Assembly: GCF_018613875.1 (NCBI RefSeq)
Contig: NZ_JAGGPJ010000006.1
Span: forward strand, 11,002-75,001
DNA length: 64,000 nucleotides
Direction: 5' to 3'
From: Arthrobacter sp. ISL-28
Lineage (GTDB): Bacteria > Actinomycetota > Actinomycetes > Actinomycetales > Micrococcaceae
A program made the position numbers and the translations under genes. Under the pieces are notes generated by a model that was given only the letters and a program-made list of their open reading frames with translations, made no database searches and was not told the origin of the DNA. Of this stretch, positions 52,755-61,913 are shown one piece after another (position 1 is the first letter of the stretch; the number at the start of each line of letters is the position of its first letter).

Positions 52755-53078
52755 ATGGATGACATGCCAGGTGCCCTGGTCCTGTCCGATGTGAAGGCAG
52801 ACCTCTTCAAGTCGATGAGCCACCCCGCGCGGGTCCTTATTCTGGAGATGCTGGTTGAAGGACCCGTGGCCGTGAGCCGTCTGCGGGACGACACTGGCCT
52901 TGAGGCCTCAAACCTGTCCCAACACTTGGGAATCCTCCGGCGACAGCGGCTGGTCATCCCCTCCCGCAAGGACGGCCGCCTGTTCTACGAGCTCTCCTGC
53001 TCAGATGTGAGCGGGGTCCTCGAAGCAGCTGGCGGGCTCCTTGGCTCCGCGGGCTTGCTATCGGCAGCCTCCCGCTGA
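52755..53078 (+). CDS. ArsR-family winged-helix regulator
   Basis: A 107-residue HTH_20/ArsR protein: ADLFKSMSHPARVLILEMLV, then LRDDTGLEASNLSQHLGILR (recognition helix) and VIPSRKDGRLFYELS (wing). No Cys metal motif, so not a classical metal sensor. GGAGGAAAATCCACG precedes the ATG. No transporter gene follows; its target may be itself or distant. Confidence 0.88.
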   Translation: MDDMPGALVLSDVKADLFKSMSHPARVLILEMLVEGPVAVSRLRDDTGLEASNLSQHLGILRRQRLVIPSRKDGRLFYELSCSDVSGVLEAAGGLLGSAGLLSAASR

Positions 53079-53248
53079 TCGAGGTGCCCGGGTCCGCCGC
53101 TGATCTAGCCTGCCGAGTTCGAGGCTCGCCCTGCGGATCCGCTTCTTTCGCTGATCGACGTCGGAATTTCACCTGCCGTTAACGGCCGCAGCTTAGCGTT
53201 GCCATTTCAGGTACGCGTGGGGATGTACCGGGTGAGAAGGGAATTATC

Positions 53249-53512
53249 GTGGCCGACATTGCAGCTGTGCTGGGGCGTCTTACGCCTGACGAGCTTGAAG
53301 AGATCCGGTCCGCGGGACCGCGGGGCCACCTGAGCCGGCAGATCGTGCAGGCGCTGGACCGCGCCGCAGGAGGGCCTGGCTTGGGCCGAGGCTACTACGT
53401 GCCGACAGGCAGTGTCAGCGCCACAGGGAGCCCACACCAGGTGCTTCGGAGCGACGTAGCGGCGTGGCTTTTCGGAGCCCATGCACAGGCTGAGGCGACG
53501 AACCAGGTCTAG
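53249..53512 (+). CDS. Small hypothetical protein (87 residues)
   Basis: Start GTG 53249 with AGAAGGGA six bases upstream, a strong ribosome site. The sequence ADIAAVLGRLTPDELEEIRS and HLSRQIVQALDRAAGGPGLG is helical, followed by YYVPTGSVSATGSPHQVLRS. Cytosolic, no known domain. It lies between the ArsR and membrane-protease-like genes. Confidence 0.6.
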   Translation: MADIAAVLGRLTPDELEEIRSAGPRGHLSRQIVQALDRAAGGPGLGRGYYVPTGSVSATGSPHQVLRSDVAAWLFGAHAQAEATNQV

Positions 53513-53575
53513 CTCGGTCAGCGCGCCGCCGGTTGAGCCCCTTGATCTCGATAGGCCCGATCCGTGGTCAGCGGC

Positions 53576-54397
53576 TCAGTACAGGAAGATGTCGAACCAG
53601 GCCCGGTTGTGGGCGTGGAGCAGGACGAGGAAGAGCACGAAGTCGAACAGCAGGTGGACGGCCACAATGTAGGAAAGCGACTTCGTAATCGTGAAAATGC
53701 GCGCCTGAAGCAGCGCAAACGGGAAGATGAACAGCGGCGCCCAGGCACGGAATCCCAGCTCCCACAGGAAGGACGTAAACAGCACTGCCTGCAGGAGGTT
53801 GGCCTGCCAGTCGGGCAGGTGACGGCGCAGCAGCGCGAAGCACGTGCAAATGAAGAACAGCTCGTCCCATATGCCCAGTGCGTTGGTTCCGATGAAGAGC
53901 CGCGCGATGCCGTCGGGGTCGTGCACCGCCGGCCAGTTGGCATAGACGCCCGTCCGAATCATGTACACGGGCAGCACGGCGTAGCCAAGCACCAACACAA
54001 CAGGCAGATACCACTTCTCTCCGCGCGTCCACTTGTTCCCGGTCATGACCGGAAACACCACGGCGTGCTCCTTGGTGACCCAGCGCGACACTGCATAGGG
54101 AATCCCCACGGCCAGGATCATGGCGGAACCCATCACGAGCATGTGTTCCGTGCTGACGTCGGTGGTAATGGGAACTGCGCTGATCACTGAGATTCCGGCC
54201 GCAATGAGGACCAGATCCCGGAACAGCGCCCGGTCAACGAGCGCGGCGACCACCAGCGAAGCCGCCAGGAGAGCGTAGCCGGGAACAAGTTGGTGTAGCG
54301 CAAACAGGATGAAGCCGGACAGCGACATCATCGCGGCGGGAATCACGCGCAGGGAAGTCCCCTTGACAGTGCGCTGCACGGCAAGGGGGGTGTTCAC
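53576..54397 (-). CDS. CPBP-like integral membrane protein
   Basis: A 273-residue protein with about eight helices. [20 protein letters not shown] resembles the first CPBP/Abi motif (Glu-Glu-x3-Arg) with Asp-Glu, and [10 protein letters not shown] the last His motif, so it may be a CAAX-type intramembrane protease relative or an inactive homologue. It overlaps the enoyl-CoA hydratase stop by 4 bases, so it is read with the valine operon, though no metabolic link is known. Confidence 0.6.
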   Translation of the reverse strand: MNTPLAVQRTVKGTSLRVIPAAMMSLSGFILFALHQLVPGYALLAASLVVAALVDRALFRDLVLIAAGISVISAVPITTDVSTEHMLVMGSAMILAVGIPYAVSRWVTKEHAVVFPVMTGNKWTRGEKWYLPVVLVLGYAVLPVYMIRTGVYANWPAVHDPDGIARLFIGTNALGIWDELFFICTCFALLRRHLPDWQANLLQAVLFTSFLWELGFRAWAPLFIFPFALLQARIFTITKSLSYIVAVHLLFDFVLFLVLLHAHNRAWFDIFLY

Positions 54398-55173
54398 CGG
54401 TGCCTGAACTCCGGCTGGCGCTTCTCCGAGAAAGCCGCCATGCCTTCTTTCTGGTCCTCGGTGGCGAAGAGCGAATGGAACAGCCGGCGCTCAAACAGCA
54501 CCCCGTGGGCAAGACCGGTCTCGAACGCCGCGTTGACCGCTTCCTTGGCCAGCATGGCGGCGGGTTTGGATTTAGAGGCGATGACCTCGGCGGCCTTCAG
54601 GGCCTCCTCCACGGTGTCCGCGGCCGGCACCACCCGGGAGACCAGTCCGGAGCGCTCCGCCTCTTCTGCGTCGACAAACCGGCCGGTCAGGATCATGTCC
54701 ATCGCCTTGGCCTTGCCCACAGCGCGGGCAAGCCGCTGGGAGCCGCCCATTCCAGGCAGCACTCCAAGATTAATTTCGGGCTGGCCGAACTTCGCGTTGT
54801 CCCCGGCGATGATGAAGTCACACATCATCGCCAGTTCGCAGCCCCCGCCCAAGGCGAACCCGGAAACCGCCGCAATCAGCGGAATCCGCAGCCTGGTGAG
54901 GTCTTCCCAGCCGCGGAACCAGTCGGCGTCGTACATTTCCATGTAGCCCTTGGAGGCCATTTCCTTGATGTCGGCACCGGCCGCGAAGGCCTTCCCCGAG
55001 CCGGTGATTACCACGGCGCCCACCTCGGGATCCGTGTCCATCGCAGACACCGCGGCTACGAGCTCATCCAGGGTCGCCTTGTTCAGTGCGTTCAGTGCCT
55101 CCGGCCGGTTCAGGGTCACGAGTCCCACGCGCCCGCGGCGCTCCACCAGAATGTTCCCGTACTCCTGCGTCAT
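54394..55173 (-). CDS. Enoyl-CoA hydratase
   Basis: A 259-residue crotonase. Oxyanion-hole segments [13 protein letters not shown] and [19 protein letters not shown]; catalytic Glu residues in CELAMMCD (about 112) and [20 protein letters not shown] (about 132). It hydrates an enoyl-CoA (methacrylyl-CoA would fit the valine pathway). Fourth gene of the mmsA operon, 41 bases after mmsB. Confidence 0.93.
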   Translation of the reverse strand: MTQEYGNILVERRGRVGLVTLNRPEALNALNKATLDELVAAVSAMDTDPEVGAVVITGSGKAFAAGADIKEMASKGYMEMYDADWFRGWEDLTRLRIPLIAAVSGFALGGGCELAMMCDFIIAGDNAKFGQPEINLGVLPGMGGSQRLARAVGKAKAMDMILTGRFVDAEEAERSGLVSRVVPAADTVEEALKAAEVIASKSKPAAMLAKEAVNAAFETGLAHGVLFERRLFHSLFATEDQKEGMAAFSEKRQPEFRHR

Positions 55174-55214
55174 GCGTGCCTCTCACGTGGTTGGTTCTGC
55201 TACCAAAACTAAGC

Positions 55215-56177
55215 CTACTTAGCGGATTTGTCGCGAATGTCGGTAATAATGCCGGAGAAATCCCTTCCGGCTCCGCCTTCGGCGGCGAAGGCATCGTAGA
55301 TCTCGGAGGCCAGCGGGCCCATGCGGGCGGCAACCCCGGTGCTTTGAACCGCGTTCAGGGCCAATTTGAGGTCCTTCGCCATTAGTGCCCCGGCAAATCC
55401 TGGCTGGTAGTCGCGGTTGGCCGGGCTGGTGGGCACCGGCCCCGGAACGGGGCAGTTCGTGGTCAGCGCCCAGCACTGGCCGGACGCTGCGGAGGCGACG
55501 TCGAACAGCGCCTGGTGCGTCAGCCCCAGCTTCTCGCCCAGCACGAACGCCTCGCTCACCGCGATCATGGACACGCCCAGGATGAGATTGTTGCAGATCT
55601 TCGCCGCCTGGCCTGCGCCGTGGTCCCCGCAGAGGACTGCGCGCTTGCCCATCACGTCCAGCAGGGGCCGCACCGTCTCAAAATCCTCCGGCAGCGCGCC
55701 CACCATGAAGGTCAGCGTGCCGGCTTCGGCTCCCACCACGCCGCCGGAGACCGGCGCGTCCACCGAGCGGTGCCCGGCGTCAAGGGCCAGTCTGGCCGCC
55801 TCCCTGGCCTCGTCGACGTTGATGGTGGAGCAGTCCAGGAACATAGTGTTCGGGCCTGCCGCCGCGAGCAGCCCGGGCCGTTCATCCGTGCCCTGGTAGG
55901 CGTCCAGCACGTGCTGCCCGCTGGGGAACATGGTCAGGACCACGTCCGCTCCGGTCACGGCCTCGGCGGCGCTGCCGACGGTGGGGACGCCATGCTCACG
56001 CGCGGCGTCGAGGGCCGCGGGCACGACGTCGAATCCAGCCACGGTGTAGCCGGCCTTCACGAGGTTGACCGCCATGGGTCCGCCCATGTGCCCCAGCCCC
56101 AGGAACGCAATGTGTTCCTTCCTGCCCGCAGAATCGTCTGCGGCTCCTGCATCGTCCGGTGTCGCTTCGTCAGGCAT
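55215..56177 (-). CDS. mmsB: 3-hydroxyisobutyrate dehydrogenase
   Basis: A 320-residue NAD-dependent dehydrogenase. Rossmann motif IAFLGLGHMGGPMAVNLVKA (about 23-42), the substrate-site signature FLDCSTINVDEA, VDAPVSGGVVGAEAGTLTFM, and catalytic Lys in GAGQAAKICNNLILG. It has a 20-residue acidic N-terminal extension. The start is MPDEATPDDAG at 56177, which overlaps the hydrolase gene by 8 bases; the open frame continues upstream antisense to nothing meaningful. Valine degradation. Confidence 0.93.
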   Translation of the reverse strand: MPDEATPDDAGAADDSAGRKEHIAFLGLGHMGGPMAVNLVKAGYTVAGFDVVPAALDAAREHGVPTVGSAAEAVTGADVVLTMFPSGQHVLDAYQGTDERPGLLAAAGPNTMFLDCSTINVDEAREAARLALDAGHRSVDAPVSGGVVGAEAGTLTFMVGALPEDFETVRPLLDVMGKRAVLCGDHGAGQAAKICNNLILGVSMIAVSEAFVLGEKLGLTHQALFDVASAASGQCWALTTNCPVPGPVPTSPANRDYQPGFAGALMAKDLKLALNAVQSTGVAARMGPLASEIYDAFAAEGGAGRDFSGIITDIRDKSAK

Positions 56178-57279
56178 GATCCGTCTCCCTTTCCAACAGA
56201 ACCAGCTCCTTGTCCCCCAACGGCGCAAAGTACCGCTCGACGTCGTCCGCGTGCACGTCCGACAGCGTGGGCGGCCGCCATCGCGGGTTACGGTCCTTGT
56301 CCACCACCTGTGCGCGGATCCCTTCGCGGAAGTCATGTCCGCTGAGGCAGCGCAGGCCCACCCGGTATTCCTGTGCCAGCGCCTCGTCCAGGCTCAGTCC
56401 ACGGACCCTGCGCAGGGAGGCGAGCGCAACCTTCACCGCCGTGGGTGATTTCGCCTCGATGGTGTCTGCCGCTTCTGCCGCCTCGCCTCCCGCTACCCGC
56501 AGCCGTCGGAGGATTTCCTCGGCGTCGTCCACCGCATAGCTGGGGTCGATCCAGTCCCGCTGCGCCTCCAGCCTGGAGGCGGGCGGCTTTTCGGCGAAGC
56601 GTCCGACGGCGGCTTCCGGCCTTTCGTGTTCCAGCGCCGCCGCGAGGTCGGCGAGCCTTCCAGACGGGACAAAGTGGTCCGCGAGGCCGAGGAACAGCGC
56701 ATCTGCGCCGTCCAAATGAGCCCCGGTCAAGGCCGCATGCGTGCCCGCTTCCCCCGGCGAGCGCGACAGCAGCAGGGTGCCTCCGACGTCGGGTACGAAC
56801 CCTATGGTGGTTTCCGGCATGCCGGTCCTGGTCCGTTCGGTGACGATGCGGACTGAACCGTGGGCGGAGATGCCCACGCCGCCGCCCAGGACGAGCCCGT
56901 CCATGAACGCCACATACGGCTTGGGGTAGCCGGAGATCAGTGAGTTCAGCCGGTACTCCGCTTCCCAGAAGCCGGCGGTCTCGTCGCCGCCGGCGAGGAT
57001 ATCCCGGTAGATGGCTACGATGTCTCCGCCCGCGCACAAGCCCCGCTCACCGGAACCCTGCACCAGAACGGCGGCTACGCCGTCGTCGTCTGCCCAGGCG
57101 ACAAGCCGCTCCAGCATGGCAGCCACCATGCCGGCATTCAGTGCGTTGACGGCCTTGGGCCGGTTCAGCGTCATGACGCCGAGGTGGCCACGCTGTTCAA
57201 ACAGCACTTCTCCGTCGGTGTGACCTACGCCGGCGGCTATGGATTGGGAGCCTTGGGAATCGGCGGTCTGTTCCGTCAT
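56170..57279 (-). CDS. 3-hydroxyisobutyryl-CoA hydrolase
   Basis: A 369-residue crotonase-fold hydrolase. GERGLCAGGDIVAIYRDILA and PYVAFMDGLVLGGGVGISAH form the oxyanion hole; GMPETTIGFVPDVGGTLLL carries the Glu and Asp that mark hydrolases of the HIBCH type, and the longer C-terminus (LAQEYRVGLRCLSGHDFREG) is also characteristic. It frees 3-hydroxyisobutyrate from CoA. It overlaps mmsA by one base (TGATG) and mmsB by 8. Confidence 0.92.
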   Translation of the reverse strand: MTEQTADSQGSQSIAAGVGHTDGEVLFEQRGHLGVMTLNRPKAVNALNAGMVAAMLERLVAWADDDGVAAVLVQGSGERGLCAGGDIVAIYRDILAGGDETAGFWEAEYRLNSLISGYPKPYVAFMDGLVLGGGVGISAHGSVRIVTERTRTGMPETTIGFVPDVGGTLLLSRSPGEAGTHAALTGAHLDGADALFLGLADHFVPSGRLADLAAALEHERPEAAVGRFAEKPPASRLEAQRDWIDPSYAVDDAEEILRRLRVAGGEAAEAADTIEAKSPTAVKVALASLRRVRGLSLDEALAQEYRVGLRCLSGHDFREGIRAQVVDKDRNPRWRPPTLSDVHADDVERYFAPLGDKELVLLERETDHA

Positions 57280-58778
57280 CAGCTTCCTTCCGGCATGTGG
57301 AAGCTGACGCCCTGGCGGATACCGGAGGGCCAGCGGGTGGTCACGGTCTTGGTCTTGGTGTAGAAGCGGAACGCGTCGGCGCCGTGCTGGTTCAGGTCAC
57401 CGAAGCCGGACGCCTTCCAGCCGCCAAACGTGTAGTAGGCGATGGGCACCGGGATGGGCACGTTAATTCCCACCATTCCCACCTGCACGCGGCTGGCGAA
57501 GTCGCGGGCGGCGTCCCCGTCGCGGGTGAAAATGGCCACACCGTTGCCGAACTCGTGCTCGCTGCAGAGGCGGAGGGCTTCGTCATAGTCCGGCGCGCGG
57601 AGGATGCTCAACACCGGACCGAAGATCTCTTCCTTGTAGATCTTCATGTCCTTGGTGACGTTGTCGAACAGCGTGGGCCCGACCCAGAAGCCGCTGTCGT
57701 AGCCTTCCACCGTCAGTCCGCGGCCGTCCTCCACCAGGGTGGCGCCTTCGTCGATGCCGGACTGGATGTAGCCCTCGATGCGTTCCTTCGCAGCTGGGTT
57801 CACCACGGGCCCGAAGTCCGAATCCTTGTCCAGGCTGTGGCCCACTTTCAGGCCCTTGATCCGTTCCTGGAGCCGTGTCACGAGCCGGTCTGCGGTGTCC
57901 TCCCCCACCGGAACAGCAACGGAGATGGCCATGCAGCGTTCCCCGGCGGACCCGTAGCCCGCACCGATCAGGGCGTCGGCAGCCATGTCCAGGTCCGCAT
58001 CCGGCATGATTACCATGTGGTTCTTGGCGCCGCCGAAGCACTGGGCCCGCTTGCCGTGGGCGGCGGCGGTCGCGTAGATGTATTGGGCGATGGGCGTGGA
58101 GCCCACGAAGCCGATGGCCTTGACCCGGTCGTCCTCGAGGAGCGCATCCACGGCCTCCTTGTCGCCGTTGACCACGTTGAACACGCCGTCCGGTACGCCG
58201 GCCTGCGAGTAGAGTTCGGCCAGCCGCAGCGGCACCGACGGGTCACGCTCGGAGGGCTTGAGGATGAAGGCGTTGCCGGCGGCGAGGGCGGGTCCGGACT
58301 TCCAGAGCGGGATCATGGCCGGGAAGTTGAACGGCGTGATGCCCGCGACCACGCCCAGAGGCTGGCGCATGGAATGGACGTCGATGCCGGAGCCCGCATT
58401 GTCGGAGAACTCGCCCTTGAGCAGGTGGGGCGCACCGGCGGCGAATTCCACGACCTCGATGCCACGCTGGATGTCCCCTTTGGCGTCGCCAATAGTCTTG
58501 CCGTGCTCCGAGGAGAGCAGTCTGGCAAGCTCCTCCAGATTCTCGTTCACGAGGTCGACAAATTTGAGCAGGATGCGCCCACGCCGTTGGGGGTTCATGG
58601 CGCCCCATTCGAGCTGGGCCTTCTCCGCGCTGGCAATGACGTTGCGGACCTCCTCGGCACTGGCCAGCGGAAGCCTTGCCTGGACCTCCCCGGTACAGGG
58701 GTCATAGACGTCGCTGAACCGGCCGGAGGTGCCGTCGACCCTGTGGCCGTCAACGTAGTGGGATAGTTCGCGAACCAT
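57279..58778 (-). CDS. mmsA: CoA-acylating methylmalonate-semialdehyde dehydrogenase
   Basis: A 499-residue aldehyde dehydrogenase. Catalytic Cys in GSAGERCMAISVAVPVGEDT (about 285), cofactor region GVVAGITPFNFPAMIPLWKS and IGFVGSTPIAQYIYATAAAH; MmsA-type enzymes use CoA and lack the general-base Glu, here FGGAKNHMVIMPDADLD. Converts methylmalonate or malonate semialdehyde to propionyl- or acetyl-CoA. First gene of the valine operon; AAAGGAG precedes the ATG. Confidence 0.95.
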   Translation of the reverse strand: MVRELSHYVDGHRVDGTSGRFSDVYDPCTGEVQARLPLASAEEVRNVIASAEKAQLEWGAMNPQRRGRILLKFVDLVNENLEELARLLSSEHGKTIGDAKGDIQRGIEVVEFAAGAPHLLKGEFSDNAGSGIDVHSMRQPLGVVAGITPFNFPAMIPLWKSGPALAAGNAFILKPSERDPSVPLRLAELYSQAGVPDGVFNVVNGDKEAVDALLEDDRVKAIGFVGSTPIAQYIYATAAAHGKRAQCFGGAKNHMVIMPDADLDMAADALIGAGYGSAGERCMAISVAVPVGEDTADRLVTRLQERIKGLKVGHSLDKDSDFGPVVNPAAKERIEGYIQSGIDEGATLVEDGRGLTVEGYDSGFWVGPTLFDNVTKDMKIYKEEIFGPVLSILRAPDYDEALRLCSEHEFGNGVAIFTRDGDAARDFASRVQVGMVGINVPIPVPIAYYTFGGWKASGFGDLNQHGADAFRFYTKTKTVTTRWPSGIRQGVSFHMPEGS

Positions 58779-58828
58779 GATGGAATGCTCCTTTGCATGT
58801 GACCCAGGTCATCTTGGAGCTGAATATA

Positions 58829-58854
58829 CTCGGAGTTCCTACTAAATTCCAGAG
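58829..58854. promoter_or_regulatory. Shared 26-bp motif upstream of mmsA
   Basis: Contains TTCCTACTAAATTCCAGAG; 20 of 26 positions match 48960-48985. Located about 51-76 bases before the mmsA start, the same orientation and similar distance as at the acyl-CoA dehydrogenase. Candidate operator or promoter of a joint regulon. Confidence 0.6.
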
Positions 58855-58897
58855 TCCAAAAATCGTAACGGACACCCCTGCACCGATGGCGCGTATC

Positions 58898-58974
58898 GCC
58901 GTCGTGGGGCACTTTGACGGGCTTTCACGGCGTGGCGTCTCCTTCTCCCGGCGTGTCCGTGCCAAAGTGCCCCT
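58898..58974. repeat. Interspersed palindromic intergenic element, copy 2
   Basis: Left arm GCCGTCGTGGGGCACTTTGA and right arm from 58948 beginning CCCGGCGTGTCCGTG; GGGGCACTTTG pairs exactly with CAAAGTGCCCC. It is the partner of 32241-32316. Lies between mmsA and exonuclease III. Confidence 0.72.
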
Positions 58975-59037
58975 GTTCTGCGGGCACTCCCCCTTGCGCC
59001 CCATTCATCCCGGCCCCAAGTTCGGTAAGTTAGGACT

Positions 59038-59844
59038 GTGAAGATAGCTACCTGGAATGTGAACTCCCTCCGTGCCCGTGCCGACCGTGTGGAGGCCTGG
59101 CTGCGGCGCTCTGACTGCGATGTCCTTGCCATCCAGGAAACCAAGTGCAAGGACGACAACTTTCCGTGGGAGCTGTTCGAACGGATGGGCTACGAGGTGG
59201 CGCACTACGGCCTCAACCAGTGGAACGGCGTGGCGATTGCCTCCCGGGTGGGGCTCGACGACGTCGAACGCGCCTTTGTGGACCAGCCCGTGTTTGGCAA
59301 GGCAGGGGCGGACCCGATTCAGGAAGCGCGTGCCATGGCGGCCACCTGCGGCGGCGTCCGGGTTTGGAGCCTGTACGTCCCCAACGGCCGCGCCCTGAAT
59401 GACGAGCACATGCCCTACAAGCTGAAATGGCTGGACACCCTCAAAAACGTCGCGGCCGGCTGGGTTTCCGACAATCCTGACGCGCAGATCGCCCTGATGG
59501 GCGACTGGAACATCGCTCCCACGAACGACGACGTCTGGGACATCGACCTGTTCCTCACCCAGGGGTACACCCACGTCAGTGAACCTGAGCGCGCGGCCTT
59601 CCAGGCATTCGAGCAGGTGGGCTACGCAGATGTGGTCCGCCCATACACCCCCGGTCCCGGTGTCTACACCTATTGGGACTACACGCAGCTGCGCTTCCCC
59701 AAGAAGGAAGGCATGCGGATTGACTTCATCCTGGCCTCGCCTGCCCTTGCCGCACGGGTAACCGGAGCCTCCATTGACCGTGAGGAGCGCAAGGGCAAGG
59801 GCGCCTCTGACCATGCCCCCGTGCTCGTGGAGCTGGCCGACTGA
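59038..59844 (+). CDS. xth: Exodeoxyribonuclease III
   Basis: A 268-residue AP endonuclease/3'-exonuclease of base-excision repair. KIATWNVNSLRARADRVEAW (catalytic Asn), DVLAIQETKCKDDNFPWELF (metal Glu), MGDWNIAPTNDDVWD (Asp/Asn), and KGKGASDHAPVLVEL (terminal Asp-His) are all in place. GTG start at 59038 with a weak TTAGGA upstream. Complete length. Confidence 0.95.
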   Translation: MKIATWNVNSLRARADRVEAWLRRSDCDVLAIQETKCKDDNFPWELFERMGYEVAHYGLNQWNGVAIASRVGLDDVERAFVDQPVFGKAGADPIQEARAMAATCGGVRVWSLYVPNGRALNDEHMPYKLKWLDTLKNVAAGWVSDNPDAQIALMGDWNIAPTNDDVWDIDLFLTQGYTHVSEPERAAFQAFEQVGYADVVRPYTPGPGVYTYWDYTQLRFPKKEGMRIDFILASPALAARVTGASIDREERKGKGASDHAPVLVELAD

Positions 59845-59874
59845 TGGGGACATATTCATGACAGGCAGGCATTC

Positions 59875-60777
59875 ATGACGGGAAGCCTTTACCGCGGGCA
59901 GGCCGGCCTGCCGTTCTCGTCCACGCTGCGGGTCTACGAACCTCTGGACGCCTTCCCCGAGGACCAGCGTCCGGCGCTCAAGGCCGCCGGCGAGCGGGCG
60001 GCGTCCCGCGCCGCCGTCGAGAACGCCGAACTGCTGGCGTCGTTGGGACGCATTACCCGGCCCGGCGGCGACCCGTTCCCGACCGGGCGGACCGACCTGG
60101 TGCGCGTGACCCGGGCGCCGGGCGTGCCGGTGGCGGACGAATCCAACGATTCCGCCGCAGCCGAAGAAACGTCCGACGGCGCTGCGCTCCTTTACTGCCC
60201 CAGCCAGCTTGTGCTGCGGGCCGGCCTGGCGGCTAACGCGCTGATGGAGGGAATCCACGGACCGCTTGCTGAGCTCCTGATTCCGGAACAGCAGCGGGAC
60301 AGGCATCAGGAACGAATCGACCTGGTCAGCGCCCGGGAAGGCGCCACCCGGGTGCACACCAGGGCGTCCACGTGGGGCATCCCCTTCAGCTGGTTCTCCC
60401 TGTTCCTTGAGTCTGATCCGCAGGAAGTGGTGGAGGCCGGCGGCCGGATCCTGACCGTTCGCGTCTGGGCACCGATAGGCGAAGCCCTCGACCGGCTGCG
60501 CTACGCCGTGGCGAACCTGGCGCTGGCGGCCCCCGACCTCGATATGCTCGACGACCTCACCCAACTCACCGAGTGGCTGGAGCTCTTCCACGCTGATTCC
60601 ATGGTGGAACTGGACTACGGCGCAGTGGCGGATAAGGTGTATCCGGATGAATCGCCCATGGACGTGCGCCTTGGCATTGAGTGCCTCGCCGAAGGCGACA
60701 TGACCGGCGCCGCCGCCGCATACCGCAGGCTCGCATCACGCTGGATCCCCATCCGTCAGCTGGCGCGGGCATCCTGA
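59875..60777 (+). CDS. Conserved actinobacterial protein of unknown function (300 residues)
   Basis: Begins MTGSLYRGQAGLPFSSTLRV. A single globular cytosolic protein: LYCPSQLVLRAGLAANALME, VHTRASTWGIPFSWFSLFLE, LRYAVANLALAAPDLDMLDD and MDVRLGIECLAEGDMTGAAA are well-structured blocks, but I recognise no domain. It follows exonuclease III by 30 bases and may share its transcript. Several actinobacterial genomes carry such a protein; function undefined. Confidence 0.75.
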   Translation: MTGSLYRGQAGLPFSSTLRVYEPLDAFPEDQRPALKAAGERAASRAAVENAELLASLGRITRPGGDPFPTGRTDLVRVTRAPGVPVADESNDSAAAEETSDGAALLYCPSQLVLRAGLAANALMEGIHGPLAELLIPEQQRDRHQERIDLVSAREGATRVHTRASTWGIPFSWFSLFLESDPQEVVEAGGRILTVRVWAPIGEALDRLRYAVANLALAAPDLDMLDDLTQLTEWLELFHADSMVELDYGAVADKVYPDESPMDVRLGIECLAEGDMTGAAAAYRRLASRWIPIRQLARAS

Positions 60778-60780
60778 CCG

Positions 60781-61833
60781 CTAGGCGCGGGGTTCCGCTG
60801 TCGTGCGTCTGACGATGAGGCGGTGGGGTGCGACGACCGAGTGAACCGCGCCCGTGATACCGACGAGTTCATCCAGGAGCATCTTGGTGCCCAGCTCGGC
60901 CTGCTCATCCGGCCGCTGGCCCACAGTGGTGAGCCCCATGGCGTCGGAAAAGTCGTGGTCGTCGATGCCGATGACCGAAAGATCCTCCGGAACCCGGACG
61001 CCCACCCGGTTCGCCTCGAAAATGACCCCCATGGCCATTTCGTCGGAGGCGCAGAAGATTGCCGTCGGCTTCGGCCCGGGCTGCCCCCACAGCCGCCTGA
61101 ACGCTTCCTGGCCGCTGCGGACGGTGAAGTCGCCCCATTCATCCCACTCCGGGCGGACCTCAAGGTCCGCAGCCGCCATCACATCCTGGAATGCCAGGAT
61201 GCGGACCCGCGGGACGTCGAAGTTGAGATCCGTTTCGTCGTCGCCATGGAGCAAGGCGATGTCACGGTGGCCGAGATCGATGAGGTGCTTCACTGCGGCG
61301 GACGCGGCGGCGTAGTCGTCGATGCCGATGTAGGCGCATTCCTCGACATGGCCACCCACCACTACCAGTGGAATGTCGATCTTCTGCAGGTGATCGAGCT
61401 CCTCATGGGACAACGCCATACAAAGGACCAGGAGCGCGTCGATCTGCTTATAGACCATGGTCTTGCTGAAGAGCCGCTCCCGGTGGCTGCCATGGCCGCC
61501 GAGGTTGAACAGGGACAGGTTGTACTGCCGCGCATGCAGCTCGCGGTCCGCCCCTTCTATCGCCTTGGAGAAGAACCAGCGGCTGACGAACGGAGCCAGC
61601 ACTCCGATGGTCTTGGTGCGGCCCGTGGCCAGGCCCGACGCCGACGAGGAGGCCACGTAGCCGAGCGCACTCGCCACTTCAAGGATTTTTTGCCTCGTCG
61701 CCGGGGACACCCTCGGCAGGCCGCGGACCGCGCGGGACACCGTTGCTGTAGACACACCCGCGGCGGCCGCCACGTCCTCGATGCTCACTCCCGAGTGGCC
61801 GCCGCGCTGAGCCCGGTCAGGTGTGCGCGCCAC
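60781..61833 (-). CDS. LacI-family regulator of the sugar ABC cluster
   Basis: A 350-residue regulator. HTH VSIEDVAAAAGVSTATVSRA with hinge GYVASSSASGLATGRTKTIG; ligand domain FVSRWFFSKAIEGADRELHA, IGIDDHDFSDAMGLTTVGQR. It ends the leftward permease cluster, 80 bases after the small membrane-protein gene, and is the natural repressor of it; alpha-glucoside or related sugar as inducer is inferred from permease type. Confidence 0.92.
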   Translation of the reverse strand: MARTPDRAQRGGHSGVSIEDVAAAAGVSTATVSRAVRGLPRVSPATRQKILEVASALGYVASSSASGLATGRTKTIGVLAPFVSRWFFSKAIEGADRELHARQYNLSLFNLGGHGSHRERLFSKTMVYKQIDALLVLCMALSHEELDHLQKIDIPLVVVGGHVEECAYIGIDDYAAASAAVKHLIDLGHRDIALLHGDDETDLNFDVPRVRILAFQDVMAAADLEVRPEWDEWGDFTVRSGQEAFRRLWGQPGPKPTAIFCASDEMAMGVIFEANRVGVRVPEDLSVIGIDDHDFSDAMGLTTVGQRPDEQAELGTKMLLDELVGITGAVHSVVAPHRLIVRRTTAEPRA

Positions 61834-61913
61834 GGTGTCCTTTCCAAGCCCTTATGCAGATTTCCGCCATGATGTTCTCCCGGCGGCAAGAAACCATATT
61901 AATCTGGCCCGTG

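Noticed and set aside
59005..60591. 528-codon minus-strand frame opposite exonuclease III
   Set aside because: Antisense shadow; xth motifs on the plus strand are unambiguous.
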